Assembly: GCF_965230735.1 (NCBI RefSeq)
Contig: NZ_OZ246016.1
Span: 2,356,001 to 2,420,000, forward strand
Direction of reading: 5' to 3'
Source of the DNA: Motiliproteus sp965230735
Lineage (GTDB): Bacteria; Pseudomonadota; Gammaproteobacteria; Pseudomonadales; Balneatricaceae
Length of the DNA: 64,000 nucleotides
Shown here: positions 50,827 through 59,827 of the stretch, one piece after another
Position numbering within the stretch: position 1 is the stretch's first letter
How the letters are laid out: each line of letters starts with the position of its first letter
Program-made: the position numbers and the translations under genes
The notes under the pieces: generated by a model
The model's input: the letters and a program-made list of their open reading frames with translations, nothing else
What the model was told of the DNA's origin: nothing
Databases searched by the model: none

Positions 50827-52185
50827 TTAAGGCTCAGGTTTCTTCTGCATCAGGTTTTCATTAGGACCGCTGAAATACTGACTCACTGCGGCAAGAGACT
50901 GGGTTAGTTTCTTGGCGGGTTTTCGACCGGCTCTTTTCTGTTGGTACATCTGCTCATCGGCACGAACGAGCAGTTCATTGATGGATTCGCCCTGTTCGGG
51001 ATAGATTGCCGGGCCGATGCTCAGTGAGAGCGCAATGGAGATTCCATCGATCACAAACGGCTGGTCAAATTGGCGGTTTATCTTGCCGATAAAGCGGTCG
51101 ATCGAGGCTTGTGAGTCAATTCCCGGTAGAACCATGGTGAATTCGTCACCGGCGAATCGGGCCAGGGTATCCGAATCTCTAATGGTTCGGGTTAGTCGTT
51201 GTGCAATTTCAATCAACGCCTGATCGCCGGCGCTGTGTCCCAGCGAGTCATTGATGGCTTTAAAGCCGTTCAGATCGGCAAACAGCAGAGCCAGGCGCTC
51301 GCCGTTTCGTTTAGCCCGGGAGATGGCTTGCGTCAGCCGGTCCAGGAACAGGGCGCGGTTGGGTAGACCGGTCAGGTGGTCGAAGTTGGCCCGTTGATGA
51401 AGGGCCTGTTCCTTCTGTCTTTGCTTGGAGATGTCATCGAACAGCCAGATCGAGCCGGCCCCGTCAGCGTCCTGATCGATCACTCGGCCGGTAATTCGGC
51501 ACCAGAACAGGGACTCGTCTTTGCGCTTCAGGCGTATCTCGGCGCGATAGACATTGCCGCCTTCGATGCCCGAGTAGGCTTCCTTACCGATCTGGTGGTA
51601 GCTTTTCAGGCTTTCATGGATGATGCTGGTGTCGCTGCCTTCCAGTTCTGCCCGCTGGTACCCCGTCTGTTCCAGCAGCCAGTTGTTGACCCGGACGAAC
51701 ACCCGATTTCGGATATAGGCGATACCTTCGTGGGCGTTATCCAGGATCGTTTCAAGTTCCGACAGGGTGCGCTTGGCTTTCTCTTCGACGAGCAGCTTTT
51801 CGGTGACATCATGAATCACGGAAAACAGCAGCTTGTTCTCTCCGACGTTGATCGGGGTTGAGATCACTTCGACTTTGCGTATTTCACCACTACTGAGCCG
51901 ATGGGAAAACACAAAGAAATTTCGGGATTCCGACTCGGCCTGGTTCATCTCTTCGCTGATCTCTTCGACCGAGGCGGTATTGATCTCGGCAATGGCCATG
52001 GAGGTCAGCTGCTCACGTGAGTAACCGTAGTATTCGCAGGCGCCGCTACTGGCTCCAACAATGCTGCCAGTGGTCGGGCAGATCAACAGCATGATGGTTT
52101 TGTTGTTGGAAAACAGATCGCTGCCGGCTAAGGCTTCAGCGTCAAGAATAGTAGGGCTGAGATAGGGGTTACTTGGACTGTCCAT
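50827..52185 (-). CDS. Soluble PAS-PAS-GGDEF diguanylate cyclase
   Basis: A 452-residue protein with no membrane span. Two PAS domains (about residues 25-145 and 150-265; GACEYYGYSREQLTSMAIAE, LLEQTGYQRAELEGSDTS) are followed by GGDEF. The cyclase domain has NRALFLDRLTQAISRAKRNG, FADLNGFKAINDSLGHSAGD and signature RFAGDEFTMVLPGID (AGDEF, near residue 347). The RDSD inhibitory site lies five residues upstream. The variant first glycine is tolerated in some active cyclases, so activity is likely but not certain. It is divergent from the first TAXI receptor gene. Confidence 0.88.
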   Translation of the reverse strand: MDSPSNPYLSPTILDAEALAGSDLFSNNKTIMLLICPTTGSIVGASSGACEYYGYSREQLTSMAIAEINTASVEEISEEMNQAESESRNFFVFSHRLSSGEIRKVEVISTPINVGENKLLFSVIHDVTEKLLVEEKAKRTLSELETILDNAHEGIAYIRNRVFVRVNNWLLEQTGYQRAELEGSDTSIIHESLKSYHQIGKEAYSGIEGGNVYRAEIRLKRKDESLFWCRITGRVIDQDADGAGSIWLFDDISKQRQKEQALHQRANFDHLTGLPNRALFLDRLTQAISRAKRNGERLALLFADLNGFKAINDSLGHSAGDQALIEIAQRLTRTIRDSDTLARFAGDEFTMVLPGIDSQASIDRFIGKINRQFDQPFVIDGISIALSLSIGPAIYPEQGESINELLVRADEQMYQQKRAGRKPAKKLTQSLAAVSQYFSGPNENLMQKKPEP

Positions 52186-52496
52186 GATTCCGTACCCTCG
52201 GTTACCGCGTGCGGTTATCTTGTGTTTAGCTTGGAATCGCGTGGCGACAGGTCAGACAAATCGTGACGCCTTACAAAACAGCTAAATTAGATAAGCCGTA
52301 TGTATATGTTCTCACATCGGATCACGGATATTTAGTGTTTCAATGAATTCTTGTAACACTAAGTAACCCATTTGCCCGACGGTTAGCGTTAAGGCGGCAG
52401 GCCTGTTTTTCGTCTTCCAATGACGCTGTTGCAAGGTAGCTTTGAGCGGTCGTTTACCTGATACTCTGCGGTTTGACTTCGACACGGGATGGCTGA
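52186..52496. other. Divergent promoter region with inverted repeat
   Basis: 311 bp between the PAS-GGDEF gene and the TAXI receptor gene, with no gene. The notable element is TTAGTGTT-T-CAA (52332-52343) facing TTG-T-AACACTAA (52351-52362), 12-base arms with one mismatch around TGAATTC, an operator-like site. Confidence 0.55.
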
Positions 52497-53462
52497 ATGA
52501 AAAAGTGGTTTCAACATCTCGCTGGTTGCCTGCTGCTGAGTCCTTTTCTGCTGGCAGATGCCAGTGCGCAGAGCAAAATTATTTCGTTAGGCACCGGCGG
52601 TGTGACCGGTCTTTACTATCCGGCAGGCGGAGCTCTCTGTCGGCTGGTTAACCAAAGCCGGATGGAGCATGGAATTCGCTGCGCGGTTCGGAGTACGCCC
52701 GGTTCGGTCAGCAATCTGCAGCAGGTGGTGTCTGAACAACTCGATCTGGGCATCGCCGAGGCCGGACAGCTCCATGATGCAATCCAGGGGCGGGGGCATT
52801 TCGATAAGCCGCTGGGGGAGCTGCGAACGCTATTTAGCCTGTACACCGAGTACATCACCGTGGTGGCGCGCAAGGACAGCGGCATCGACAGTTTCGATGA
52901 TCTGTTGGGCAAGCGGATCAACATCGGACCGAAGGGCAGCAGTCAGCGTACGACGTTGCAGTTGCTGATGCAGGCACGGGGTTGGACCCTGTCGGATTTT
53001 CCCGAAGTTCACCAGCTGGAGCCGGCACAGCAAGCCCAGGCTTTATGCGACGGGCGGATCGATGCGACCCTTTATGTGGTGGGGCACCCCAGCGGTGCGA
53101 TCAAGGAAGCGCTGCGTGATTGTGACAGCCGATTGTTGGCGTTGGCGGCCAGCGATATCCTGACCCTGTCCGATCAAAACCCCCACTACCGTTCCGCACG
53201 CCTCAATGGCGGCTACTACGCCCAAGGGTTGGCCGATATCGATACCGCGGGCGTGCGTGCCACGGTGATCAGCCGGGCGGATCTGCCGGAGCAGGACGCC
53301 TATGCAATCGTCAAGGCGCTGTTTGAGCGTTTGCCGAGTTTTCGCCGGATGCACCCGGCTTTTCAGCAACTTGAGTCCGCTGCGATGGTGAATGGCCCGC
53401 TGGCCGCGCCGATGCATCCCGGCGCATTGCGCTACTTCCGCGAGGCGGGCTTGATCCGTTAA
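52497..53462 (+). CDS. TAXI-family TRAP solute receptor, copy 1
   Basis: A 321-residue periplasmic receptor with signal peptide (MKKWFQHLAGCLLLSPFLLA, cleavage after ASA). The TAXI core follows: KIISLGTGGVTGLYYPAGGA, STPGSVSNLQQVVSEQLDLG, FDDLLGKRINIGPKGSSQRT and LYVVGHPSGAIKEALRDCD. It is clearly paralogous to the receptor at 55394, with the same LGTGG.TG.YY and VGHPSGAIKEA motifs. No permease gene is adjacent: the histidine kinase gene is convergent, with a 4-bp overlap. It may present ligand to that kinase or to the permease at 56518. Confidence 0.9.
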   Translation: MKKWFQHLAGCLLLSPFLLADASAQSKIISLGTGGVTGLYYPAGGALCRLVNQSRMEHGIRCAVRSTPGSVSNLQQVVSEQLDLGIAEAGQLHDAIQGRGHFDKPLGELRTLFSLYTEYITVVARKDSGIDSFDDLLGKRINIGPKGSSQRTTLQLLMQARGWTLSDFPEVHQLEPAQQAQALCDGRIDATLYVVGHPSGAIKEALRDCDSRLLALAASDILTLSDQNPHYRSARLNGGYYAQGLADIDTAGVRATVISRADLPEQDAYAIVKALFERLPSFRRMHPAFQQLESAAMVNGPLAAPMHPGALRYFREAGLIR

Positions 53463-55054
53463 CCCTCGTCCCCCATCGCCGCGGTGTCCTGCAGCGGCAA
53501 TTCGATCTGAAAGTGCGCACCCTGGTCTGAGACCAGCGAGCGGATCTGGCCGTTGAGCAGTTGATGAACCAGGTTGAAGACGATGTGCATGCCCAGGCCG
53601 CTGCAGCCCTGACTGCGTTTGGTGGTCATAAAGGGTTCGAACAGTTTCTGATGCCAATCCTCGGCAATGCCGACACCGTTATCCCGGTAGTCGATCTGCA
53701 GCAGGTCGCCATCAACGTGTAGCTCAATCTCGATCACACCGCCGGATCGGTTGTCGAACCCATGCAACAGCGAATTCAGGATCAGGTTGGTGAAGATCTG
53801 GTAGTAACCGCCGGGGAAGCTGTCCAGCATCAGTTGCTGTGGGCCGTTGATCCGAATCTCGGGGCGGCACTGTTTCAGGCGCGGCTGCAGTGAGGTCAGG
53901 ATCTCGTCCAGGTATTCGATCAGATCAAAGCGGCGTCTCTGTTCGCTGGACTGGTCGACGGAGACCTGCTTGAACGCGCTGATCAGTTGGGTGGCGCGCT
54001 CCAGGTTCTGGCAGATCAACCGACTGGTCTCCATCAGGGTATCGGTCATCGGTTCCTCTGGCCGCTGCTGCTTATAGAGCCGGGCCTGGTCGCTCAGGTA
54101 GGAGGCTGCGGTGTATCCGATCCCGATTGGGGTGTTGATCTCGTGGGCAACCCCGGCCACCAGGCCGCCCAAGGCTGCCAGTTTCTTCGATTCCACCAGC
54201 TGCTGTTGAGTGGTTTGCAGTTTGGACAGCAGCTGTTGCAGCTCCTGATTGCGTTGCTCGAGCTGTTGGGTTCGGTCGACCACGCGCTGTTCCAGTTCGG
54301 TATTCAAGCGGGCCAGCTCCTGTTCGGCCTGCTCACGCTTGCTGATGTCCTGCAGCATCGATTCACGCATGCTGTTCATCGCGTCGACCACCTGACTCAA
54401 CTCATCGTCGTGATGGCGCTGATGGCGCTTCAACAGCAGCGGCTGGTCCAGATGATCCAGTTTCAGTCGGCGGGCGTAAGCGGCCATGGTGCCCAGGTGC
54501 TGGGTGACCAGGCGACTGAAGATCGTGAGGATGAAGATCGACACCAGGAAGGTCTTGATCCCCTGGGACGCCAGGATCACCAGTACCTTGTCGGCCAGGC
54601 GTTGGTAGACCTCGTCCAGGCTGATAATCAAGGTCAGCTCACCGACCTGAAACAGGTGGCCATCGGCGCTGCGGTGTTCGAGCTGGTAGCGACGCTCGAG
54701 AATCGAGCCGGAGGTGGGGCGGGTACCGGCACGGTAGTCATCGCCGTACTGCGAGCTGATCTCCAAGTAGCGCACATCCGGCAACTGGTGCAGGCCGTCC
54801 AGCTGCACCTGCACCTGGGCCGGACTGATCTCCCACAGACTGTTGGACAGGCTGTTCAGCGAGCTGGTCTCGATCTGATGCAGGCGTTCATCGATGGCGG
54901 AGAGTTCGTAGCGGTAGTCGAGCCAAAGCTGAGTACCGGTGGCGATCAGGGTGATCAACGAACTGCAGAGCAGAATCGCCGTCAACAGGCGGATACCGAG
55001 GGGTTTTTGGCGACGGAGTTGTTTGAGTCGTTGTAGCAGGTTCATCGCGGGCAT
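53459..55054 (-). CDS. Membrane sensor histidine kinase without adjacent response regulator
   Basis: A 531-residue kinase with spans near residues 20-43 (IRLLTAILLCSSLITLIATG) and about 165-185, a periplasmic sensor of about 120 residues, and a HAMP-like linker. A long coiled coil follows (ELARLNTELEQRVVDRTQQL). The H-box is AALGGLVAGVAHEINTPIGI, and the ATPase has N (NLILNSLLHGF), G1 (RDNGVGIAED), F (LFEPFMTTKR) and G2 (GCSGLGMHIVFNL) boxes. No response regulator gene is seen nearby. Its flanks are two TAXI receptor genes, which suggests it senses the state of that uptake system. ATG 55045 is an alternative start. Confidence 0.9.
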   Translation of the reverse strand: MPAMNLLQRLKQLRRQKPLGIRLLTAILLCSSLITLIATGTQLWLDYRYELSAIDERLHQIETSSLNSLSNSLWEISPAQVQVQLDGLHQLPDVRYLEISSQYGDDYRAGTRPTSGSILERRYQLEHRSADGHLFQVGELTLIISLDEVYQRLADKVLVILASQGIKTFLVSIFILTIFSRLVTQHLGTMAAYARRLKLDHLDQPLLLKRHQRHHDDELSQVVDAMNSMRESMLQDISKREQAEQELARLNTELEQRVVDRTQQLEQRNQELQQLLSKLQTTQQQLVESKKLAALGGLVAGVAHEINTPIGIGYTAASYLSDQARLYKQQRPEEPMTDTLMETSRLICQNLERATQLISAFKQVSVDQSSEQRRRFDLIEYLDEILTSLQPRLKQCRPEIRINGPQQLMLDSFPGGYYQIFTNLILNSLLHGFDNRSGGVIEIELHVDGDLLQIDYRDNGVGIAEDWHQKLFEPFMTTKRSQGCSGLGMHIVFNLVHQLLNGQIRSLVSDQGAHFQIELPLQDTAAMGDEG

Positions 55055-55393
55055 CAGCTAGTGAGTTTCCAGCGGCTCTCAGTTGGTGCCGCTTGGCGTC
55101 CTATGATAGCGGCGCTTTTGTGGGTTGGCAGTCACTGTTTCCGGTTTTAGAGGGGTTTTAGCCACCAGATCATTTTTTATCAGAGATTGGCACGCCAGGA
55201 GGTTTTGTTGGCGTGAATGGCGGTTCAGGCGTTGGCCGGGTTGACTTATGTTGTCCCGAGTCTTGATTGACTGCCCCCGAGGCGAAACCAAACCGTCTTG
55301 TCACGGGAGCCATGCCGGCCGTGATCGCAAGGATTGCTGCCAACCATAATGATGACCCGCCCGGCGGGATGATAACGATAATTAGGAATGCAC
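55055..55393. other. Divergent promoter region before the second TAXI gene
   Basis: 339 bp between kinase and receptor genes, no gene seen. It contains the short palindrome CCCGCCCGGCGGG near 55357-55369 and the receptor's AGGA ribosome site at 55384-55387. Confidence 0.45.
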
Positions 55394-56386
55394 ATGTCTC
55401 TGAAGAACAAACTTGCAACGACGCTACTTTCCTCCACTGTAGGCCTGACGGCTGCGTTCGGCGCTTCCAGCGCGCTGGCGGCGGATCAGACCTACGTGAC
55501 CATCGGTACCGGTGGTCAAACTGGTGTTTACTACGTTGTCGGTCAGTCCATGTGTCGTCTGGTCAACCGCGGCACCAGCGATCACGGCATCAAGTGCACC
55601 GCACCGTCCACTGGCGGCTCTGTGGCTAACATCAATGCGATCCGTCAGGGACAGCAGGACATGGGTATGGCCCAGTCTGACTGGCAGTTCCACGCCCTAA
55701 ACGGCACCAAGCACCAGACCTTCATCGATCAGGGTAAGTTTGAAAACCTGCGTGCGCTGTTCTCTGTCCACAACGAGCCGTTCACCGTTGTCGCCCGTGC
55801 CGATTCCGGCGTTAAAACCTTCGACGACCTGGTTGGCAAGCGCGTTAACCTGAACAACCCGGGTTCCGGTACCCGCGGCACCATGGAAGTGATCATGGCC
55901 GAGAAAGGCTGGACCCGTGACAGCTTCAAGCTGGCCGCTGAGCTGAAGGCTTCCGAGCAGGCTCAAGCGCTGTGCGATAACAAGCTGGACGTGATGATCT
56001 ACTCCGTTGGTCACCCGTCCGGTGCGATCAAGGAAGCCACCACCTCCTGTGATTCTGTCGTTGTTCCGGTTACCGGCAAAGCGATCGACAAGCTGATCGC
56101 CGAGAACGACTACTACGCCGAAGCCACCATCAAGGGCGGCCTGTACAAGGGAACCGACAGTGACGTGACCACTTTCGGTAACGCGGCCACCATGGTGACC
56201 TCTGCCGACGTTGACGATGAAACCGTTTATCAGGTCGTTAAGGCGGTCTTCGACAACTTCGATCGCTTCAAGCGTCTGCACCCGGCCTTCGCCAACCTGG
56301 ATCCGAAGACCATGATCTCCGGCGGTCTGTCTGCTCCGCTGCACGAAGGCGCTGTGCGCTACTACAAAGAACAGGGCTGGATGTAA
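55394..56386 (+). CDS. TAXI-family TRAP solute receptor, copy 2
   Basis: A 330-residue periplasmic receptor with signal peptide (MSLKNKLATTLLSSTVGLTA ... ASSALAA). It carries YVTIGTGGQTGVYYVVGQSM, CRLVNRGTSDHGIKCTAPST, RVNLNNPGSGTRGTMEVIMA and MIYSVGHPSGAIKEATTSCD. It precedes the fused TRAP permease on the same strand and is the obvious partner for it. Codon choice is strongly biased, suggesting high expression. ATG 55394 has AGGA at 6-nt spacing; ATG 55388 is too close. A terminator separates it from the permease gene. Confidence 0.94.
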   Translation: MSLKNKLATTLLSSTVGLTAAFGASSALAADQTYVTIGTGGQTGVYYVVGQSMCRLVNRGTSDHGIKCTAPSTGGSVANINAIRQGQQDMGMAQSDWQFHALNGTKHQTFIDQGKFENLRALFSVHNEPFTVVARADSGVKTFDDLVGKRVNLNNPGSGTRGTMEVIMAEKGWTRDSFKLAAELKASEQAQALCDNKLDVMIYSVGHPSGAIKEATTSCDSVVVPVTGKAIDKLIAENDYYAEATIKGGLYKGTDSDVTTFGNAATMVTSADVDDETVYQVVKAVFDNFDRFKRLHPAFANLDPKTMISGGLSAPLHEGAVRYYKEQGWM

Positions 56387-56413
56387 TCCGGACCCGCTCA
56401 TCCCCTAGGGATC

Positions 56414-56447
56414 ACGGTCAGCCCCTCTCGGGTTGACCGTTCTTTTT
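56414..56447 (+). terminator. Terminator/attenuator between TAXI receptor and permease genes
   Basis: ACGGTCA-G-CCC pairs with GGG-T-TGACCGT (56414-56440), followed by TCTTTTT. Partial read-through would give much receptor and little permease. Confidence 0.82.
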
Positions 56448-56517
56448 AGAGCGTCTGCCGCCCCCGCTTGATTAGGCTCTGCCGGCGCTTGTTTCACGCT
56501 TAATTGTCGGAGCGATT

Positions 56518-59145
56518 ATGACAGAACTACAAAACCGACAGGCTGAGGCTGATGATAGGGAACTGCAGGAGATGGTGGCCGCCAACGATACCGGCGCCCG
56601 TATCCCTGAAGGTTGGCAAGGAAAAATTCTACTCGCTGCCGCACTGTGCTGGTCACTGTTCCAGCTCTGGATAGCATCACCATTACCGTTTTACGACTGG
56701 CCGCTGATCGGTAGTTTCGGCATTTTCAATGACACCGAAGTGCGCGCCATTCACCTGGGCTTTGCTGCGTTTCTGGCCTTTACCGCCTATCCGGCGCTGG
56801 CCCGCTCGCCGCGTCACCATATTCCGGTGACCGACATCGCCCTGAGCCTGCTGGGCGCCTTCAGCGCCAGCTATATCTTCCTGTTTTACGACCAGTTGGT
56901 GACCCGTCCGGGTCTGCCCAACACCCAGGACCTAGTGTTCTCGATTACCGGTCTGATCCTGCTGCTGGAAGCGACCCGACGGACCCTGGGACCGCCGCTG
57001 ATGATCGTGGCGATCGTGTTCCTGACCTATTCGCTGGCCGGGCCCTGGATGCCGGAGCTGATCGCCCACAAGGGCGTTACCCTCAAAGAGCTGGTTAACC
57101 ACCAGTGGCTGACCACCGAAGGGGTATTCGGTATCGCGCTGGGGGTGTCTTCGAACTTTGTATTCCTGTTTGTGCTGTTCGGCGCACTGTTGGACAAAGC
57201 CGGTGCCGGTAACTATTTCATCAAGGTGGCGTTCTCGCTGCTGGGCCATATGCGTGGCGGCCCGGCCAAGGCGGCGGTGGTTTCCTCCGGTCTGACCGGC
57301 CTGATCTCCGGCTCCTCCATCGCCAACGTGGTCACCACCGGCACCTTCACCATCCCGATGATGAAGCGGGTCGGCTTCACCTCCGAGAAGGCCGGTGCGG
57401 TCGAAGTGGCATCCTCGGTCAACGGTCAGATCATGCCGCCGGTTATGGGCGCCGCGGCGTTCTTGATGGTCGAGTATGTCGGCATCTCCTACGTTGAGGT
57501 TATCACTCACGCCTTCCTGCCGGCATTGATCTCCTACCTGGCGCTGATCTACATCGTCCACCTGGAGGCCCTGAAGCAGAACATGCAGGGGCTGCCTCGC
57601 CGGATGGAAGTCAAAACCTGGCAGCTACGTCTGATCGGCATGTTGACCGGCTTCCTGGTCACCGCCGGCATCGCGGCGGTGGTGTATTACGGCATCGGCT
57701 GGGTTAAACCTACCTTCGGTGACTACGCAGGCCTGGTGATCGCGGCGCTGCTGTTTGTGGTTTATCTGTTCCTGATCCGCTTTGCCTCGCGGGTACCGGA
57801 TCTGGAGCTGGACGATCCCGACTCGCCGATGGTGCAACTGCCGGAAGTGGGTCCGACGGTCAAATCCGGTCTGCACTACCTGCTGCCGGTGGTGGTATTG
57901 GTCTGGTGTCTGATGATCGAGCGCCTGTCGCCGGGGCTGTCGGCCTTCTGGGCCACGGTGCTGATGATGTTCATCCTGGTGACCCAGCGGCCGTTGATGG
58001 CCTGGTTCCGCGGTAAGGACGAATTGCCCCGCCGTCTGCGCAAGGGCTTCAACGAGCTGATCGACGGTCTGATCGTCGGTGCCCGCAACATGATCGGAAT
58101 CGGCATTGCCACCGCCACCGCCGGGATTATCGTCGGTGCGGTCTCGCAGACCGGTGTCGGCTCGGTGCTGGCTGATCTGGTGGAAGTGCTGTCGATGGGC
58201 AACCTGCTGCTGATGCTGATGCTCACCGCCGTGTTGAGTCTGATCCTGGGGATGGGGCTGCCGACCACCGCCAACTACATCGTGGTGTCGTCGTTGTTGG
58301 CGCCGGTAGTGATCTCGCTGGGCCAGGAGTCCGGTCTGATCGTGCCGCTGATCGCCGTGCACCTGTTCGTGTTCTACTTCGGCATCATGGCCGATGTGAC
58401 GCCGCCGGTGGGGCTGGCCTCGTTTGCTGCGGCGGCTGTGTCCGGCGGTGACCCGATCCGCACCGGTTTCCAGGCCTTCAGCTACAGCCTGCGAACCGCG
58501 GCGCTCCCGTTCCTGTTTATCTTCAACACCGACCTGTTGCTGATCGATGTCAGCTGGGCCCAGGGGATTCAGGTCTTTATCGTCGCGACGATTGCGATGC
58601 TGATCTTTACCGCCGCGACCCAGGGTTATTTCTTCACCCGCAACCGCTGGTACGAGACTCTGGCCTTGTTGTTGATCGCATTCTCGCTGTTCCGTCCCGG
58701 TTTCTGGATGGATCGAATCGTGGCGCCTTATCAGCAGATCGAACCCAGTGCGCTGGTACAGACCCTCGATACCGTCGAGCCGGGCACCGAGCTGCGCTTC
58801 TGGGTCGACGGCGAAGATGCGGTCGGTAATGCCCGCTCCTTCGTGGCCACGCTGGTGTTGGGCGAAGGCGATAACGGTCGCGATCGTCTGGCCAGTGTTG
58901 GTCTGGAGCTGATCGCCAGCGGCGATCGCACCCTGGTGGATTTCGTCGGTTTCGACAGTGCCGCCGAGAAAGCGGGGATGGCCTTCGATCAGGTGATCAC
59001 CGGCGTCGAAGCCCCCCAGGCACAGCCGCCGAAACAGCTGATCTATATTCCGGCGGTGGCTTTGCTGCTGCTGTTGATCAGTCTGCAGCGTCGCCGTCGT
59101 TCACGGGATGAGCAAGCGTTACAGGGTGCCTCGGCTTCGGTCTGA
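56518..59145 (+). CDS. TRAP transporter fused permease (4TM/12TM) with C-terminal DUF3394
   Basis: An 875-residue permease combining DctQ- and DctM-like parts: early spans near residues 35-160, then LVLFVLFGALLDKAGAGNYF-like segments (FVFLFVLFGALLDKAGAGNY), RGGPAKAAVVSSGLTGLISG, SSVNGQIMPPVMGAAAFLMV, LSLILGMGLPTTANYIVVSS and YFGIMADVTPPVGLASFAAA. These are hallmarks of TAXI-TRAP permeases. After the last channel spans a soluble segment (VEPGTELRFWVDGEDAVGNA ... FVGFDSAAEKAGMAFDQ) fits DUF3394. It works with the TAXI receptor at 55394. The UspA gene follows 64 bp downstream. Confidence 0.93.
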   Translation: MTELQNRQAEADDRELQEMVAANDTGARIPEGWQGKILLAAALCWSLFQLWIASPLPFYDWPLIGSFGIFNDTEVRAIHLGFAAFLAFTAYPALARSPRHHIPVTDIALSLLGAFSASYIFLFYDQLVTRPGLPNTQDLVFSITGLILLLEATRRTLGPPLMIVAIVFLTYSLAGPWMPELIAHKGVTLKELVNHQWLTTEGVFGIALGVSSNFVFLFVLFGALLDKAGAGNYFIKVAFSLLGHMRGGPAKAAVVSSGLTGLISGSSIANVVTTGTFTIPMMKRVGFTSEKAGAVEVASSVNGQIMPPVMGAAAFLMVEYVGISYVEVITHAFLPALISYLALIYIVHLEALKQNMQGLPRRMEVKTWQLRLIGMLTGFLVTAGIAAVVYYGIGWVKPTFGDYAGLVIAALLFVVYLFLIRFASRVPDLELDDPDSPMVQLPEVGPTVKSGLHYLLPVVVLVWCLMIERLSPGLSAFWATVLMMFILVTQRPLMAWFRGKDELPRRLRKGFNELIDGLIVGARNMIGIGIATATAGIIVGAVSQTGVGSVLADLVEVLSMGNLLLMLMLTAVLSLILGMGLPTTANYIVVSSLLAPVVISLGQESGLIVPLIAVHLFVFYFGIMADVTPPVGLASFAAAAVSGGDPIRTGFQAFSYSLRTAALPFLFIFNTDLLLIDVSWAQGIQVFIVATIAMLIFTAATQGYFFTRNRWYETLALLLIAFSLFRPGFWMDRIVAPYQQIEPSALVQTLDTVEPGTELRFWVDGEDAVGNARSFVATLVLGEGDNGRDRLASVGLELIASGDRTLVDFVGFDSAAEKAGMAFDQVITGVEAPQAQPPKQLIYIPAVALLLLLISLQRRRRSRDEQALQGASASV

Positions 59146-59209
59146 AACGCCCCCAATTGATAACCCAGGCCCGGCGTCGATCGTCGGGCCGCTTTTGCAG
59201 GAAGAAGGG

Positions 59210-59641
59210 ATGTTTAAAAAAGTACTGGTACCGGTGGACCTGTCTGAACCGGATTTTATCCAGCAAGCCCTAAAACTGGCGCTGCGGGAGGTTCGGGAAA
59301 ATGATGCTGAGCTCCATCTGATCACCGTTGTTCCCGGGTTCGGTAACTCGCTGGTGGCCTCGTTCTTCAGTGAGCGGGAGCACCAGAAGGCCGTGACCGA
59401 GGTGGCGCGTAAATTCAAGGCGTTGGCGTCTGAGATCGTACCGGAGGATATCAAGCCGGTGCTCAAGGTCTATGAAGGCTCGCCGGCAGAGATGATCGTG
59501 CGCTATATCCGCAAGCAGGGCGTTGACCTGGTGCTGATGTCGGCTCACCACCGCTCAAAAGTGGATGAGTTCCTGCTGGGCTCGGTTTCGGCCCGGGTGG
59601 CGGAACGTGCCGGTTGTTCAGTTTTATTGCTAAAAAGCTGA
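59210..59641 (+). CDS. UspA-family protein linked to the TRAP transporter (TeaD-like)
   Basis: A 143-residue universal stress protein: MFKKVLVPVDLSEPDFIQQA at the start and EGSPAEMIVRYIRKQGVDLV, then LMSAHHRSKVDEFLLGSVSA in the nucleotide-binding part. The usual MGSHGR loop reads MSAHHR, while the LLGSVS serine segment is kept, so ATP binding may be altered. In Halomonas the UspA protein TeaD regulates the TeaABC TRAP transporter; a similar role is inferred from position behind this permease. ATG 59210 follows GGAAGAAGGG; upstream in-frame codons overlap the permease gene. Confidence 0.88.
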   Translation: MFKKVLVPVDLSEPDFIQQALKLALREVRENDAELHLITVVPGFGNSLVASFFSEREHQKAVTEVARKFKALASEIVPEDIKPVLKVYEGSPAEMIVRYIRKQGVDLVLMSAHHRSKVDEFLLGSVSARVAERAGCSVLLLKS

Positions 59642-59716
59642 CATAATTAGCTGCTATAAAGTAGATCTTTTCGGCCAGATTGAGCTGGACTGGCTGAAAA
59701 AGACCAAGATAAATAC

Positions 59717-59737
59717 TGCTGTTTTGCCAAAACAGCA
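59717..59737. repeat. Perfect inverted repeat of unknown role
   Basis: TGCTGTTTT, loop GCC, AAAACAGCA: a 9-bp stem without a following T tract, located shortly before the uspA terminator. Confidence 0.45.
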
Positions 59738-59755
59738 ATTGATAACACTTTCTCT

Positions 59756-59792
59756 GGCCTGTCGCCGAAATCGGGCACGCGACAGGCCTTTT
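59756..59792 (+). terminator. Terminator after the uspA gene
   Basis: GGCCTGTCGC (59756-59765) pairs with GCGACAGGCC (59779-59788) around a 13-nt loop and is followed by TTTTC. Confidence 0.87.
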
Positions 59793-59827
59793 CATATGCC
59801 CTGTTGCAGGTTAACAAATTAACCCTC

